The notes beneath the pieces are model-generated. The model had not been told where the DNA came from. It saw nothing but the letters and a program-made list of their open reading frames with translations, and did no database searches. Below are positions 36,179 to 44,709 of a DNA stretch of 64,000 nucleotides, in pieces; within the stretch, counting starts at the first letter, position 1; each line of letters opens with the position of its first letter. Source of the DNA: Sphaerisporangium perillae (lineage in GTDB: Bacteria; Actinomycetota; Actinomycetes; Streptosporangiales; Streptosporangiaceae); assembly GCF_023276435.1 (NCBI RefSeq), contig NZ_JALLPO010000009.1, positions 1 through 64,000 on the forward strand, in the 5' to 3' direction. Position numbers and translations under genes: made by a program.

Positions 36179-37261
36179 TCAGGCGAAGTCGGGGGTGCCG
36201 GCGGGCATGGTAAATCGGAACTCGGCGCCGCCACCGGGCGCCCGCTGCACGGTGATGGTGCCACCGTGGGCCTCCACGAGGCCCTTGACGATGAATAGGC
36301 CGAGGCCCGTGCCGCCGCGGCGACGCCCGTTGCCGCGCCAGAACTGCCGGAAGACGCGCGAGGCCAGCTCGGGTGCGACACCCTCGCCCTGGTCACGCAC
36401 GGACACGGCAACTCCCCACTCGACAGGCTCCACCACTATGGTCACCGTACCTCGTCCGTGACGCACCGCGTTTTCCAGGAGGTTGCCGAGAATCTGGTCG
36501 ATCTTGTCCTGGTCGAGCCACACCTCGGGCAGATCGCCACGGACCTCCAGCCGGAAGCGGTCCTCCGGCTCGCCCGCCGCCACCCGGCCCGCGATGATCT
36601 TACGCGCCCGGGCGGGGACGTCGACCACCTGCCGGTGGACCTGCAGCCGGCCCGACTCGATGCGGGACACGTCGAGCAGCTCGGTGATGAGCCGGGTGAC
36701 CCGGTCGGCGTCGGCGTTGACCGTCTCGAGCATCACGCGCTTCTGGTCGTCGGTGAAGCGGCCCCACTTCGCCAGCAGGGTGGCGGTGAACCCCTTGACG
36801 CTGGTCAGCGGTGAGCGCAGCTCGTGGGCGACGGTGGAGACCAGGTCGGCGCGGCTTCGCTCCAGGCGGGCGCGCGCCGCCGCGTCACGCAGGGTGACCA
36901 CGACCCGGACGACGTCGCCGCTCCGCGCGGGCGTGCGCACGAACCGGGCCGCCACCAGCAGCTCGTGACCGCCGGGCAGGTAAAGGGAGCACTCGGGCTG
37001 GCGGCTGCGGATGCGCAGCCCTCCGTAGGCGTCGAGCCACTTCCACCAGTCGCGGCCGTCGTCGTCGCGGAAGGGCAGGACATCGGGAAGGTATCTGCCG
37101 AGGGCGGCGTCGCTCCCCACCCCGGTCAGGCGGCTGGCCGCACGGTTGAAGGCGACCACCCGCCCCCGGCCGTCGGCCACGACGACGCCGTCGGGTAGGT
37201 CGTCGACCTCGATCGAACATGCGGCATCGGCGCCCCTTTGATGGGTTTGTCCGCCGCGCAC
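36179..37261 (-). CDS. Soluble PAS-domain sensor histidine kinase
   Basis: 360 residues from GTG 37261 (GGGAGG five bases upstream). No transmembrane helices. An N-terminal PAS domain (about 15-125, LPDGVVVADGRGRVVAFN) is followed by HisKA with the phospho-acceptor His146 in STVAHELRSPLTS. HATPase_c follows: N box NLLENAVRHG, G1 VRDQGEGVAP, G2 GGTGLGLFIVKG. No response regulator is adjacent, so its partner is encoded elsewhere. Kinases of this form near pheS/infC are common in actinomycetes. The signal is unknown. Confidence 0.9.
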   Translation of the reverse strand: MRGGQTHQRGADAACSIEVDDLPDGVVVADGRGRVVAFNRAASRLTGVGSDAALGRYLPDVLPFRDDDGRDWWKWLDAYGGLRIRSRQPECSLYLPGGHELLVAARFVRTPARSGDVVRVVVTLRDAAARARLERSRADLVSTVAHELRSPLTSVKGFTATLLAKWGRFTDDQKRVMLETVNADADRVTRLITELLDVSRIESGRLQVHRQVVDVPARARKIIAGRVAAGEPEDRFRLEVRGDLPEVWLDQDKIDQILGNLLENAVRHGRGTVTIVVEPVEWGVAVSVRDQGEGVAPELASRVFRQFWRGNGRRRGGTGLGLFIVKGLVEAHGGTITVQRAPGGGAEFRFTMPAGTPDFA

Positions 37262-37402
37262 TATCGCCTCCCTCGACCCCTACAGCGCCGACAATAGCGG
37301 GTTTCCCGTGCCGGACGGCAGCCCCGCGCCCGCGCGGGACCGCCTACCGTGTCCGGAAGCAGACTTGTTGTCCGGTAAGGATTCCGCCGGCGGCTCGCGG
37401 GG

Positions 37403-38206
37403 TCATCCGGAGCGCTGAGCCCGCGCGGAGGCGTACAGGCAGACCGCGGCCGCCGTCGCCAGGTTGAGGCTCTCGGCGCGCCCGTAGATGGGCACCCGGA
37501 CGACCTCGTCGGCCAGGGCGAGGATCTCCTCGGGCAGGCCCCACGCCTCGTTGCCGAAGATCCACGCCGTGGGGCCCTTCAGGTCCACGTCGTCGAGCGT
37601 CTTGCTCCCCGCGCCGTCCGCCGCCAGGACGCGCAGTCCCTTCTCCTTCAGGTGGCGCACGGCCTGGGCCACCGGAGCCGAGGTGACGACGGGCAGGTGG
37701 AACAGGCTTCCCGCGCTGGCCCTGACGCACTTGCCGTTGTAGGGGTCCACGGAGGCGTCGGTGAACACCACCGCGTCGGCGCCCGCCGCGTCGGCGGTCC
37801 GCAGGACCGTGCCGGCGTTCCCGGGGTCGCGCACGTGGGCGAGCACGGCGACCAGGCCCGCGCCCTCGGTGACGCCCTCGGTCAGCGGGACGTGCACGAA
37901 CCGGCAGACCGCGAGCAGCCCCTGCGGGGTGACGGTCTGGGCGAGCTCGGCCATGACCTCGCCGCTGGCGCCGAACACCGGCACCCCCGCCAGCCGGGCG
38001 GCGGTCACGATGTCTGCGTGCCGGATCTCGGCGTCGGCGGTGGTGAACAGCTCGACGGCCACGCCGGGCAGCGCCAGCGCCTCCCGCACGGCCTGCGGGC
38101 CTTCGGCGAGGAAGGCGCGGTCCCGGTCCCTGAAAGCCCGCTTGGTCAGGCGCTTGGCCGCCTTGACCCGCGGAGACTTGATGTTGGTCAGCTCGGACCC
38201 GGCCAC
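37403..38206 (-). CDS. TrmH/SpoU family RNA 2'-O-methyltransferase
   Basis: 267 residues from GTG 38206 behind AAAGGGGGG. The N-terminal substrate-binding domain (about 5-100, NIKSPRVKAAKRLTKR..RAFLAEG) is followed by the SPOUT knot. Motif 1 is RDPGNAGTVLRTADAAGADAV, motif 2 WIFGNEAWGLPEE and motif 3 IYGRAESLNLATAAA, giving the SAM-binding trefoil knot. The group methylates ribose in rRNA or tRNA. Position right after rplT in many actinobacteria suggests an rRNA target (inference). No specific RlmB/TrmH assignment is possible from sequence alone. Confidence 0.9.
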   Translation of the reverse strand: MAGSELTNIKSPRVKAAKRLTKRAFRDRDRAFLAEGPQAVREALALPGVAVELFTTADAEIRHADIVTAARLAGVPVFGASGEVMAELAQTVTPQGLLAVCRFVHVPLTEGVTEGAGLVAVLAHVRDPGNAGTVLRTADAAGADAVVFTDASVDPYNGKCVRASAGSLFHLPVVTSAPVAQAVRHLKEKGLRVLAADGAGSKTLDDVDLKGPTAWIFGNEAWGLPEEILALADEVVRVPIYGRAESLNLATAAAVCLYASARAQRSG

Positions 38207-38272
38207 GTGCCCCCCTTTCGAACTCCCGAACCGTTACAGCCCCCGTGCGGTTCGATCACGGAGACGGCCCCG

Positions 38273-38316
38273 CAAAACAGTGGACGACCCGCTCCGCGAG
38301 AGAACGAGTCGTCCAC
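38273..38316 (-). terminator. Rho-independent terminator of the infC-rpmI-rplT operon
   Basis: On the minus strand GTGGACGAC and GTCGTCCAC form a perfect 9-bp stem. TGTTTTGC follows, giving a short T-run. It lies 18 bases beyond the rplT stop. Confidence 0.75.
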
Positions 38317-38333
38317 TTGAGCCGTGCGCCGGA

Positions 38334-38717
38334 TCAGCTGGCGACCGGCGCGTTCACGTCGGCCGGAAGCGCCTTCCTGGCGGTCTCGGCGAGCGACGCG
38401 AAGGTCTGGCTGTCGTTGACGGCCAGATCAGCGAGGATCTTGCGGTCCACCTCGACACCGGCGGCCTTGAGGCCCTGGATGAACCGGTTGTAGGTGATGC
38501 CGTTCGCGCGCGCCGCGGCGTTGATCCGCTGGATCCAAAGACGCCGGAAAGCGCCCTTCTTGTCCTTGCGGTCACGGTAGGCGTAGGTCAGTGAGTGGAG
38601 CATCTGCTCCTTGGCCTTGCGGTACAGCCTCGACCGCTGACCCCGGTAACCACTCGCCCGCTCGAGGACGACGCGGCGCTTCTTCTTGGCGTTGAGCGCC
38701 CGCTTTACGCGTGCCAT
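38334..38717 (-). CDS. rplT: 50S ribosomal protein bL20
   Basis: 127 residues, typical length. It starts [18 protein letters not shown] and contains [16 protein letters not shown] and [16 protein letters not shown], the conserved rRNA-binding segments. bL20 is needed early in 50S assembly and in many bacteria represses its own operon by binding the mRNA leader. It is the last gene of infC-rpmI-rplT, 24 bases after rpmI. Confidence 0.98.
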   Translation of the reverse strand: MARVKRALNAKKKRRVVLERASGYRGQRSRLYRKAKEQMLHSLTYAYRDRKDKKGAFRRLWIQRINAAARANGITYNRFIQGLKAAGVEVDRKILADLAVNDSQTFASLAETARKALPADVNAPVAS

Positions 38718-38741
38718 TGTTCTATCTCCCCGGGGGTTCGG

Positions 38742-38936
38742 TTACTTGCCGAGCAGCTTCTTGATCTTCTTGGTGTCGGCATCGGACATGACGACCTCAG
38801 GCTTCAGACGGCGCGTCACCGTGGACGCCTTGTGCTCGTTGTAGTGGGCACGGTTCGCACGCCGGCGAATGATCTTGCCGCTTCCGCTGAGGCGGAATCG
38901 CTTCTTCGCACCGCTGTGCGTCTTCATCTTCGGCAT
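38742..38936 (-). CDS. rpmI: 50S ribosomal protein bL35
   Basis: 64 residues beginning [20 protein letters not shown], the invariant bL35 opening. The body is highly basic and ends in IKKLLGK. Middle gene of the infC operon, with 135 bases between infC stop and its ATG. Confidence 0.98.
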   Translation of the reverse strand: MPKMKTHSGAKKRFRLSGSGKIIRRRANRAHYNEHKASTVTRRLKPEVVMSDADTKKIKKLLGK

Positions 38937-39071
38937 GTCAGCCGTCTCTCCCTCGTTCGTCCGTGCCGATATCCCGGGTCAAGGTACCCCAGCCAGGCGC
39001 ATGCCCGGCTGTGGCACCCCACCCGGTCTCGGTGTCCAGTCGCTTCCCGCCGGGTCGTCAGGCGGGGGGCG

Positions 39072-39695
39072 TCACTCCTGCGGTTCCGATGCCCGCGCCA
39101 TTTCCGCGTCGAGGTCCATGTCGCCCTCTGCGGCGTCGCCGGTCCTCGCGCGAGCCGCGGCCCGCTCGGCCTTGGCCTCGGCCTTCTTCTTGTGCGGCCC
39201 GATCACCATGATCATGTTTCGGCCGTCCTGCTTGGGCTGGGACTCGACGAAGCCGAGCTCCGTCACGTCCTCCGCCAGCCTCTGCAGCAGCCGGAAACCC
39301 AGCTCGGGACGGGACTGCTCACGTCCACGGAACATGATCGTGACCTTGACCTTGTCCCCCGCTTTGAGGAACCGCACGACGTGACCCTTCTTGGTCTCGT
39401 AGTCATGCGGGTCGATCTTCGGCCGGAGCTTGATCTCCTTGATGATCGTGTGCGCCTGGTTGCGGCGCGCCTCGCGTGCCTTCATGGCTGACTCGTACTT
39501 GAACTTGCCGTAGTCCATGAGCTTGCACACGGGCGGACGAGCCGTGGCCGCGACCTCTACCAGGTCGAGGTCGGACTCCTGGGCCAGCTTCAGCGCGTCC
39601 CCGATGGAGACGATGCCGACCTGCTCGCCGTTCGGGCCGACGAGGCGGACCTCGGGCACACGAATACGCTCGTTGATGCGGGGCTCAGTGCTGAT
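39072..39695 (-). CDS. infC: Translation initiation factor IF-3
   Basis: 207 residues. The N-terminal domain ([29 protein letters not shown]), linker helix and C-terminal domain ([15 protein letters not shown]) are complete, followed by an acidic/Ala-rich tail of about 30 residues. No ATG, GTG or TTG lies near the conserved N-terminus. A perfect AGGAGG (39700-39705) stands four bases before an ATC codon at 39695, so I take ATC as the start. Rare non-AUG starts are characteristic of infC and allow IF-3 to limit its own synthesis. A longer frame to ATG 39797 would run through the leader terminator and is unlikely. Confidence 0.95.
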   Translation of the reverse strand: MSTEPRINERIRVPEVRLVGPNGEQVGIVSIGDALKLAQESDLDLVEVAATARPPVCKLMDYGKFKYESAMKAREARRNQAHTIIKEIKLRPKIDPHDYETKKGHVVRFLKAGDKVKVTIMFRGREQSRPELGFRLLQRLAEDVTELGFVESQPKQDGRNMIMVIGPHKKKAEAKAERAAARARTGDAAEGDMDLDAEMARASEPQE

Positions 39696-39758
39696 GGGAC
39701 CTCCTAGGTACCTGGCATTTTCCGCGTATGTGCTCGACCGTGCGTGGGGTTTGTCGCC

Positions 39759-39823
39759 AAAAGCGAAAAGCCCCGCACGTCGCGCATGCGGGGCCACCGA
39801 GCTCTCAGATCGATCAAGAGCTC
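39759..39823 (-). promoter_or_regulatory. infC leader: terminator/attenuator with upstream dyad
   Basis: On the minus strand GCCCCGCA..TGCGGGGC forms a strong stem (39770-39794) followed by TTTTCGCTTTT, a textbook intrinsic terminator located 65 bases before the infC start. Just upstream is a second perfect dyad, GAGCTCT / AGAGCTC (39799-39823). A terminator inside the 5' leader implies transcription attenuation of infC-rpmI-rplT. The transcript probably starts between 39900 and 39960, where TAACGT resembles a -10 box. Confidence 0.65.
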
Positions 39824-40039
39824 CCCGGAGAAGTCCGGTAGTGATCCTTGACCCGTCGACCTTCCGGTCGAGCAGGTGGGAGGAAGACCTCCGCTTGCGC
39901 GTCCAGCAGCCATGCCGGACCGATCAAGCAGCTACGTTACCACAACACCGGACACCGGCCGAATCATCCCCCGCGCGTCTCACTCTTCGTGATTAACCGG
40001 ACACGAAACAGGATCGGCTGCTAAAGTTGATCCTGTAAA

Positions 40040-40054
40040 TCTAGACAGACTAGA
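40040..40054. promoter_or_regulatory. Dyad operator of the toxin-antitoxin pair
   Basis: TCTAG-ACAGA-CTAGA is a perfect 5-bp inverted repeat 17 bases before the antitoxin start codon and just after a possible -10 region (TGTAAAT at 40034). Antitoxin-toxin complexes normally autorepress at such sites. Confidence 0.5.
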
Positions 40055-40071
40055 CGGAGGGTGGGGGTCTC

Positions 40072-40323
40072 ATGGGCCAGTGGCAACTGCAGGAGGCGAA
40101 GCAGCGCTTCAGCGAGGTCATCCGCCAGGCGCACGACGAGGGGCCGCAGATCGTCACCCGGCACGGGGAGGAGGTCGCCGTCATCATCGACATCGCCGAA
40201 TACCGTCGCATGGCGCACGGCGCGCCGGACTTCAAGGAGTTCCTGAGGTCCGCACCCGACCTGAGCATGCTCGACATCCGGCGATCGGACGACCCGATCC
40301 GCACCGTGGACCTGGACGGCTGA
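40072..40323 (+). CDS. Phd/YefM family antitoxin
   Basis: 83 residues from ATG 40072 (CGGAGGGTGGGGG upstream). It has the Phd/YefM pattern: WQLQEAKQRFSEVIRQAHDEGPQ, then VTRHGEEVAVIIDIAEYRRM. This is the N-terminal DNA-binding/dimer domain. A short acidic tail (residues 55-83) probably wraps the toxin. It is 2 bases upstream of the PIN toxin gene. It should bind and neutralise that toxin and repress the operon through the dyad upstream. Confidence 0.92.
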   Translation: MGQWQLQEAKQRFSEVIRQAHDEGPQIVTRHGEEVAVIIDIAEYRRMAHGAPDFKEFLRSAPDLSMLDIRRSDDPIRTVDLDG

Positions 40324-40325
40324 CC

Positions 40326-40742
40326 ATGGCATTCCTTCTGGACACCAACGTCGCGTGCGAGGTCACCAAGCGGCGGCCGAATCCCCGCGTCGAAGAGTGG
40401 CTCGATGTCGTACCCGGTACGACTCTGTACATCAGCGTGATGGTCCTCGGCGAGATCCGCCAAGGCATCGAACGTCTGCGAGCGCGCGACCCCTCCCAGG
40501 CGGCCGTCTACGAGACCTGGCTGGCACGCCTGCGGCACGAGTTCATCGACCGCATCGTCCCTGTCACTGCCGACATCGCAGAAGAGTGGGGATCACTGAA
40601 CGCGCCCGATCCGCTGCCGCTGGTGGACGGCCTGCTGGCCGCGACCGCCAGGGCGAATGGCTGGACCATGGTCACCCGTAACGTGAAGGACTTCGAACGC
40701 ACCGGGGTGCGGGTGCTCAATCCGTTCGAGCCGATCGTCTGA
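40326..40742 (+). CDS. PIN-domain toxin (VapC-like RNase)
   Basis: 138 residues from ATG 40326. PIN-domain acidic residues are present: Asp6 in FLLDTNV, Glu in MVLGEIRQG, Asp in PLPLVDGLLAATA and the conserved TRNVKDFERTGV end. VapC-type toxins cleave tRNA or rRNA when freed from antitoxin. Pairing with a Phd/YefM antitoxin is a usual arrangement (FitB-like). Its last 26 bases overlap the end of the convergent aroE gene. Confidence 0.92.
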   Translation: MAFLLDTNVACEVTKRRPNPRVEEWLDVVPGTTLYISVMVLGEIRQGIERLRARDPSQAAVYETWLARLRHEFIDRIVPVTADIAEEWGSLNAPDPLPLVDGLLAATARANGWTMVTRNVKDFERTGVRVLNPFEPIV

Positions 40743-41547
40743 GGAGCTCGGCCTCGCCGGCGGCGCGTACGGCCACTACCGGGACGCCCGTCCGACCCGT
40801 GTACAGCTCCACCTGGCGCACGGCCTGGTGGAGCAGCATGGCGAACCCGCCGACCACCGTGCCGCCCTTGTCATGCACGGCGCGCGCCAGCCGCGTGGGC
40901 CAAGGGGCGTAGACCACGTCGAAGACGGCCGGGACGACGGCCAGCGCCTCCGCGTAGGCGTCGGCGGCGCCCGACGGCAGCGTCGAGACCACCAGGTCCG
41001 TGTCGAGGGCGGCGGCGAGATCGTCGAAGGTGCGCACGGCCAGGGCCATGCCGAGCCGGTCGGCGACCTCCTCGGTCTCCCTCGCCCGCGACCGGTCGCG
41101 GACGACCAGCGTCGCCTCCGGAAGGCCGAGTTCGCGCAGCGCGGCCAGCGTGGAGCCGGCCGTCGCGCCGCCGCCGAGGATCGTCGCCGCGCGCGGGGCC
41201 GTGACCCCCGACTCGGCGAGGGCGCACACGATGCCGTGGACGTCGGTGTTCTCGCCGTGCCTGGCGCCGTCGCGGAACACCACGGTGTTGACCCCACCGA
41301 CCTGCACGGCGAGCTCGGCCACGGTGTCCAGCAGCGGCAGCACAGCCCGCTTGAGCGGCATGGTCAGCGACAGCCCGGCCCACTCGGGACCCATCGTGGC
41401 CAGCAGCCCGGCGAGGCCCCGCTCGTCGCACTCGATCGCGTCGTACCGCCAGCCCCGCAGGCCGAGAGCCTGGTAGGCGGCGCGGTGCAGGCACGGCGAG
41501 AGCGAGTGGGCGATCGGGGACCCGAGCACGGCGGCGCGCCGCTCCAT
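40717..41547 (-). CDS. aroE: Shikimate dehydrogenase
   Basis: 276 residues. Substrate domain motifs SPIAHSLSPCLHRAAYQ, then LSLTMPLKRAVLPLLD (catalytic Lys) and GVNTVVFRDG..GENTDVHG are conserved. The NADP Rossmann motif is GGGATAGST, and the end has GFAMLLHQAVRQVELYTG. It reduces 3-dehydroshikimate to shikimate in the aromatic amino acid pathway. The ATG shares one base with the stop of mltG (TGATG). The 3' end overlaps the PIN toxin gene by 26 bases in convergent orientation. Confidence 0.95.
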   Translation of the reverse strand: MERRAAVLGSPIAHSLSPCLHRAAYQALGLRGWRYDAIECDERGLAGLLATMGPEWAGLSLTMPLKRAVLPLLDTVAELAVQVGGVNTVVFRDGARHGENTDVHGIVCALAESGVTAPRAATILGGGATAGSTLAALRELGLPEATLVVRDRSRARETEEVADRLGMALAVRTFDDLAAALDTDLVVSTLPSGAADAYAEALAVVPAVFDVVYAPWPTRLARAVHDKGGTVVGGFAMLLHQAVRQVELYTGRTGVPVVAVRAAGEAELLRRSARTD

Positions 41548-42710
41548 CAGTTGGCCGCCTGGTTCCTGTTGAACTCCTCGACGTACTTGTCGTGCTCGGC
41601 CTGCGAGTCGGTGAACTTGGTGATGCCCCGCTTGGTGTCGGTGGTCACGAAGAACAGCCAGGGGCCGTCGGCCGGCTTGAGCGTGGCCCTGATGGCGTCG
41701 ACTCCGGGGTTGCAGATCGGGCCCGGCGGCAGGCCTGGGCGTGCGTAGGTGTTGTACGGGGACTTGCTCTTGAGCTCTTCGTGGGTGGCCGCGACGTTGA
41801 ACTTCTTCAGGCCGTACATGACGGTGCTGTCCATCTGGAGCAGCATCGGCGGCGTCCGGTTGAGCCGGTTGTAGATCACCCGGGCGACCTTGGCCATGTC
41901 ACGCTTGCTGCCCGACTCGGCCTGCACGATGCTGGCGATCGTCAGCACCTCCAGAGGGGTGTGGCCGATCCGCCTGGCGCCGGCCTCCAGGTTGGTGTCC
42001 TCGGCGGCGCGGTCGAAGCGCGTGACCATCGAAGCCAGCAGGTCGTCGGGGGCGGCCTTGGGCGAGACCTCGTAGGTCGCCGGGAAGGCGAAGCCTTCGA
42101 GCTTGCCCTTGGCGTAGGACGGCAGGCCGAGCTCCTTGCCGTTCATGGCGGCCTTCTCGAACTCCCGCACCGGCCGGCCGGTGGCGGTCGACAGCTTCTC
42201 CAGGATCTGGGAGAGCCGCAGCCCCTCAGGCACGGTCAAGGTGGTCTGCAGCCGCCGCTTGGGGTCCAGGAGGGGGACGGCGCTGGCGGCGGCCATGCCC
42301 TTGCGCAGCTTGTACTCCCCCGGCTGGAGGGAGGCGCTCTTGCCCGCGGCGCCGATGGCGTTGATGAACGCCCGCTCGCTCGCGACCACACCCTGGTCGA
42401 CGAGGGTCTGGGCCACCTCGGTGGCGCTCTGGCCTTCCTTGATCTCCACGAGCACCTCGCCGGAGCCCTGCCCGGCGAAGTCCTTGGGCACCGCCACGCC
42501 GCGGATCCATTGGTAGCCGTAGTAGCCGCCGACGCCGAGGACGCCCACGATGATGACCATCGCGAGGAGGAACGCCACGAAACCCTTGCGGCGCTGCCGG
42601 CGCTGGCGCTTCCTGCTGCGGCTGCGGGCCGTCCTGGAACCACGGGACCTGCGCCGGGGACCTTCGTCGTCCCCGGCACCCAGCAGACTATCGAGGTCGA
42701 GATCGTTCAT
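41547..42710 (-). CDS. mltG: Endolytic murein transglycosylase MltG (copy 1)
   Basis: 387 residues from ATG 42710 (MNDLDLDSLLG); an in-frame TTG at 42725 is the alternative. A very basic cytoplasmic segment (about 20-42) leads to one transmembrane helix (about 45-67), then a LysM-like region and the YceG domain. Key motifs are [21 protein letters not shown] with the catalytic Glu, [20 protein letters not shown] and [18 protein letters not shown]. MltG cleaves nascent glycan strands and sets their length. It is downstream of a second mltG and coupled to aroE. Confidence 0.93.
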   Translation of the reverse strand: MNDLDLDSLLGAGDDEGPRRRSRGSRTARSRSRKRQRRQRRKGFVAFLLAMVIIVGVLGVGGYYGYQWIRGVAVPKDFAGQGSGEVLVEIKEGQSATEVAQTLVDQGVVASERAFINAIGAAGKSASLQPGEYKLRKGMAAASAVPLLDPKRRLQTTLTVPEGLRLSQILEKLSTATGRPVREFEKAAMNGKELGLPSYAKGKLEGFAFPATYEVSPKAAPDDLLASMVTRFDRAAEDTNLEAGARRIGHTPLEVLTIASIVQAESGSKRDMAKVARVIYNRLNRTPPMLLQMDSTVMYGLKKFNVAATHEELKSKSPYNTYARPGLPPGPICNPGVDAIRATLKPADGPWLFFVTTDTKRGITKFTDSQAEHDKYVEEFNRNQAAN

Positions 42711-42867
42711 AGGTGCGCTCGCCAATCTCCCGGTCGGACCGGCCTGTCGTCAAGCGAGTGCCCCAAATTGGTGGGACCTCCCGGACAGGTGGTCACTGCC
42801 ACGCCCGGGGTCGCGCCGGCCCGGGTCACCGGGCGCGTACGGGAGGAGGTGGCTGTCCCGCCGGGCA

Positions 42868-44130
42868 TCAGTGCTGCCCGAGCCGTTTGTTCAGCTCTTC
42901 TCGGTATTTCACGAACTCACTCTCTTTGTCAGTGAATTTCGTGATTCTATGCTGTGGGTCGATCGTGACAAACCAGTACCAATCACCCTTAGCCGGATGA
43001 AGCGCCGCACGGAGCGCCGCCTCGCCGGGGTTGCTGATCGGCCCGGGTGGCAGCCCGGGATGCATGTAGGTGTTGTACGGGGTGTCGCGCTTGATCTCGG
43101 CGTTCGACGCCACGATGCCGTGCTTGCCCAGGCCGTACATCACCGTGCTGTCCATCTCCAGCTTGGCTCCGGACGCGAGGCGATTGTAGATGACTCTGGC
43201 GATCTTCGGATAGTCGCTGTCCCTGCCTCCTTCCGCCTGCACGATGCTCGCGACGACGACCACGTCACGCGGAGTGAGACGGTGCTGGGCCGCGCCCGCC
43301 TCCAGCCCCACGTGGGTGGCGGCCCGCTTGAACCGGCGGACCGTCGAGCGCATCAGGTCGCGTGGCGTCGTCGAGGACTCGATGTCGTAGGTCGCGGGGA
43401 ACAGGAAGCCCTCGACGGTGTTCTTGGCGTAGGCGGGCAGCCCCAGATCGGCCGGGCGGGCGATGACCTTGGCCAGTTCGGCGGCCGGCAGCCCCGAGCC
43501 CTGGGCCAGGCGGGCGACCGTCTCCACCGCGCGCAGCCCTTCGGGAACCGTCACCCGCTTGCGGATACGCGACTGCGGCGCGAGCAGCAGGTCCAGCGCC
43601 GAGGCGGCGGCCATGCGCTTGCGCAGCAGATAGCGGCCCGGCCGCAGGCTGCCCGCCTGGCCGCGCTCCTCGACCACGCGGATGAAGGAGCGGGGGCCGG
43701 CCACGACCTCCGCCTTGGTGAGGACGTCGGCGATCTCCGCCGCGCTGGCGCCGGGGACGATCTCCACCGCGACGGGCACCGACCCGTTGCCCTCGAAGTC
43801 CTCCGGCGCCATCAGCGGCCCGAACAGGGCGAGCGCGCCGGCCAGCCCGGCCGCGACCAGCACCGCGCTGCCGCCGCCGATGAGCATCAGCAGCCCGCGC
43901 CGGCCGCGCCCGGCCCGGCGCTCGTCGTCGCCCTCCGGGGCGTCGTCCTCGGTGAACGCGATCAGGTCGCCCGGGTCGTCGGCGTCGTCTGGGCTGTCGG
44001 GGCCTCCCGGAGGGGCACCGGGCCGCTCACGGCCACCGGGGCCGCCGTCCGGGCCGTCGAAGTCGTCGGGACGCTCAGGCCCGTCCTGCGCGTCGGGACC
44101 GTCCGCACCCGGCCCCGCGGGCCGGCTCAC
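42868..44130 (-). CDS. Endolytic murein transglycosylase MltG-like protein (copy 2)
   Basis: 420 residues from GTG 44130, which overlaps the ruvX stop (GTGA). An acidic, Pro/Gly/Asp-rich cytoplasmic tail (about 1-70) is opposite in charge to the basic tail of copy 1. Next are a transmembrane helix (about 79-103) and a complete YceG domain: [21 protein letters not shown] (catalytic Glu), [22 protein letters not shown] and [18 protein letters not shown]. The catalytic part is clearly paralogous to copy 1. A 157-base gap separates them. The tails may direct the copies to different partners at the septum or tip (inference). Confidence 0.92.
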   Translation of the reverse strand: MSRPAGPGADGPDAQDGPERPDDFDGPDGGPGGRERPGAPPGGPDSPDDADDPGDLIAFTEDDAPEGDDERRAGRGRRGLLMLIGGGSAVLVAAGLAGALALFGPLMAPEDFEGNGSVPVAVEIVPGASAAEIADVLTKAEVVAGPRSFIRVVEERGQAGSLRPGRYLLRKRMAAASALDLLLAPQSRIRKRVTVPEGLRAVETVARLAQGSGLPAAELAKVIARPADLGLPAYAKNTVEGFLFPATYDIESSTTPRDLMRSTVRRFKRAATHVGLEAGAAQHRLTPRDVVVVASIVQAEGGRDSDYPKIARVIYNRLASGAKLEMDSTVMYGLGKHGIVASNAEIKRDTPYNTYMHPGLPPGPISNPGEAALRAALHPAKGDWYWFVTIDPQHRITKFTDKESEFVKYREELNKRLGQH

Positions 44131-44624
44131 CTCGCCGGCCCGGCGCTCGATTCCCCACCGGGGCGCTGCCCCGGCGGCTCGACGGGTCTGCCCGGCGGGG
44201 CGCCGCTCGCCCGCTCGGCGTCCAGGGCGGCCTGCAGCAGCACCACGGCCGCGGCCTGGTCGACCACCCCTCGCTGGTTCTTGGCCTTGACCCCGCTCGC
44301 CCGCAGCCCCTGCTGCGCGGTCACGGTGGTCAGCCGCTCGTCGTACAGGCGGACCGGCGTCGGCGCGAGCCGCACGGCCAGCCGGCCGGCGAACTCGCGC
44401 GCGGCGGCCGCCGCGTGGCTCTCACGGCCGGACAGGGAGGTGGGCAGGCCGACGACGATCTCCATCGCCTCGTGCTCGCCCGCGATCGCGGCGATGCGGT
44501 CGAGGTCGCCCTTTCCCCGGCGCACGGTCTCGACCGGGGTCGCCAGCAGCCCCGACGGGTCGCTGCGGGCCACGCCGACGCGGACCGATCCCACGTCGAC
44601 GCCGAGGCGGACGCCGCGCCTCAC
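44127..44624 (-). CDS. ruvX: RuvX/YqgF family Holliday junction resolvase-like protein
   Basis: 165 residues from GTG 44624, five bases after GGAGG; a GTG at 44627 is too close to it, and longer frames run into the alaS end. RNase H-like marks: [16 protein letters not shown] (first Asp), [21 protein letters not shown] (Glu) and [15 protein letters not shown] (last Asp). YqgF proteins act in 16S rRNA 5'-end processing and have been proposed to resolve Holliday junctions. A Pro/Gly-rich C-terminal tail of about 25 residues is extra. It is coupled to the mltG-like gene by a GTGA overlap. Confidence 0.93.
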   Translation of the reverse strand: MRRGVRLGVDVGSVRVGVARSDPSGLLATPVETVRRGKGDLDRIAAIAGEHEAMEIVVGLPTSLSGRESHAAAAAREFAGRLAVRLAPTPVRLYDERLTTVTAQQGLRASGVKAKNQRGVVDQAAAVVLLQAALDAERASGAPPGRPVEPPGQRPGGESSAGPAR

Positions 44625-44637
44625 CACGGCCTCCGGC

Positions 44638-44688
44638 CGTGCCACGCGGATGAGCGGGCACCCTGCCGCCGCCTGCCGGCGTGGCACG
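44638..44688 (-). terminator. Long-stem hairpin between alaS and ruvX
   Basis: CGTGCCACGC (44638-44647) and GCGTGGCACG (44679-44688) are perfect 10-bp arms around a GC-rich 31-base loop. It lies right after the alaS stop and covers the region just upstream of the ruvX ribosome site, so it may attenuate read-through into ruvX. Confidence 0.5.
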
Positions 44689-44709
44689 GTGCCCGCTGGG
44701 CGTCCATGT

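Noticed and set aside
39696-39797. N-terminal extension of IF-3 from ATG 39797
   Set aside because: It would translate through the leader terminator and has no ribosome site; AGGAGG lies next to ATC 39695.
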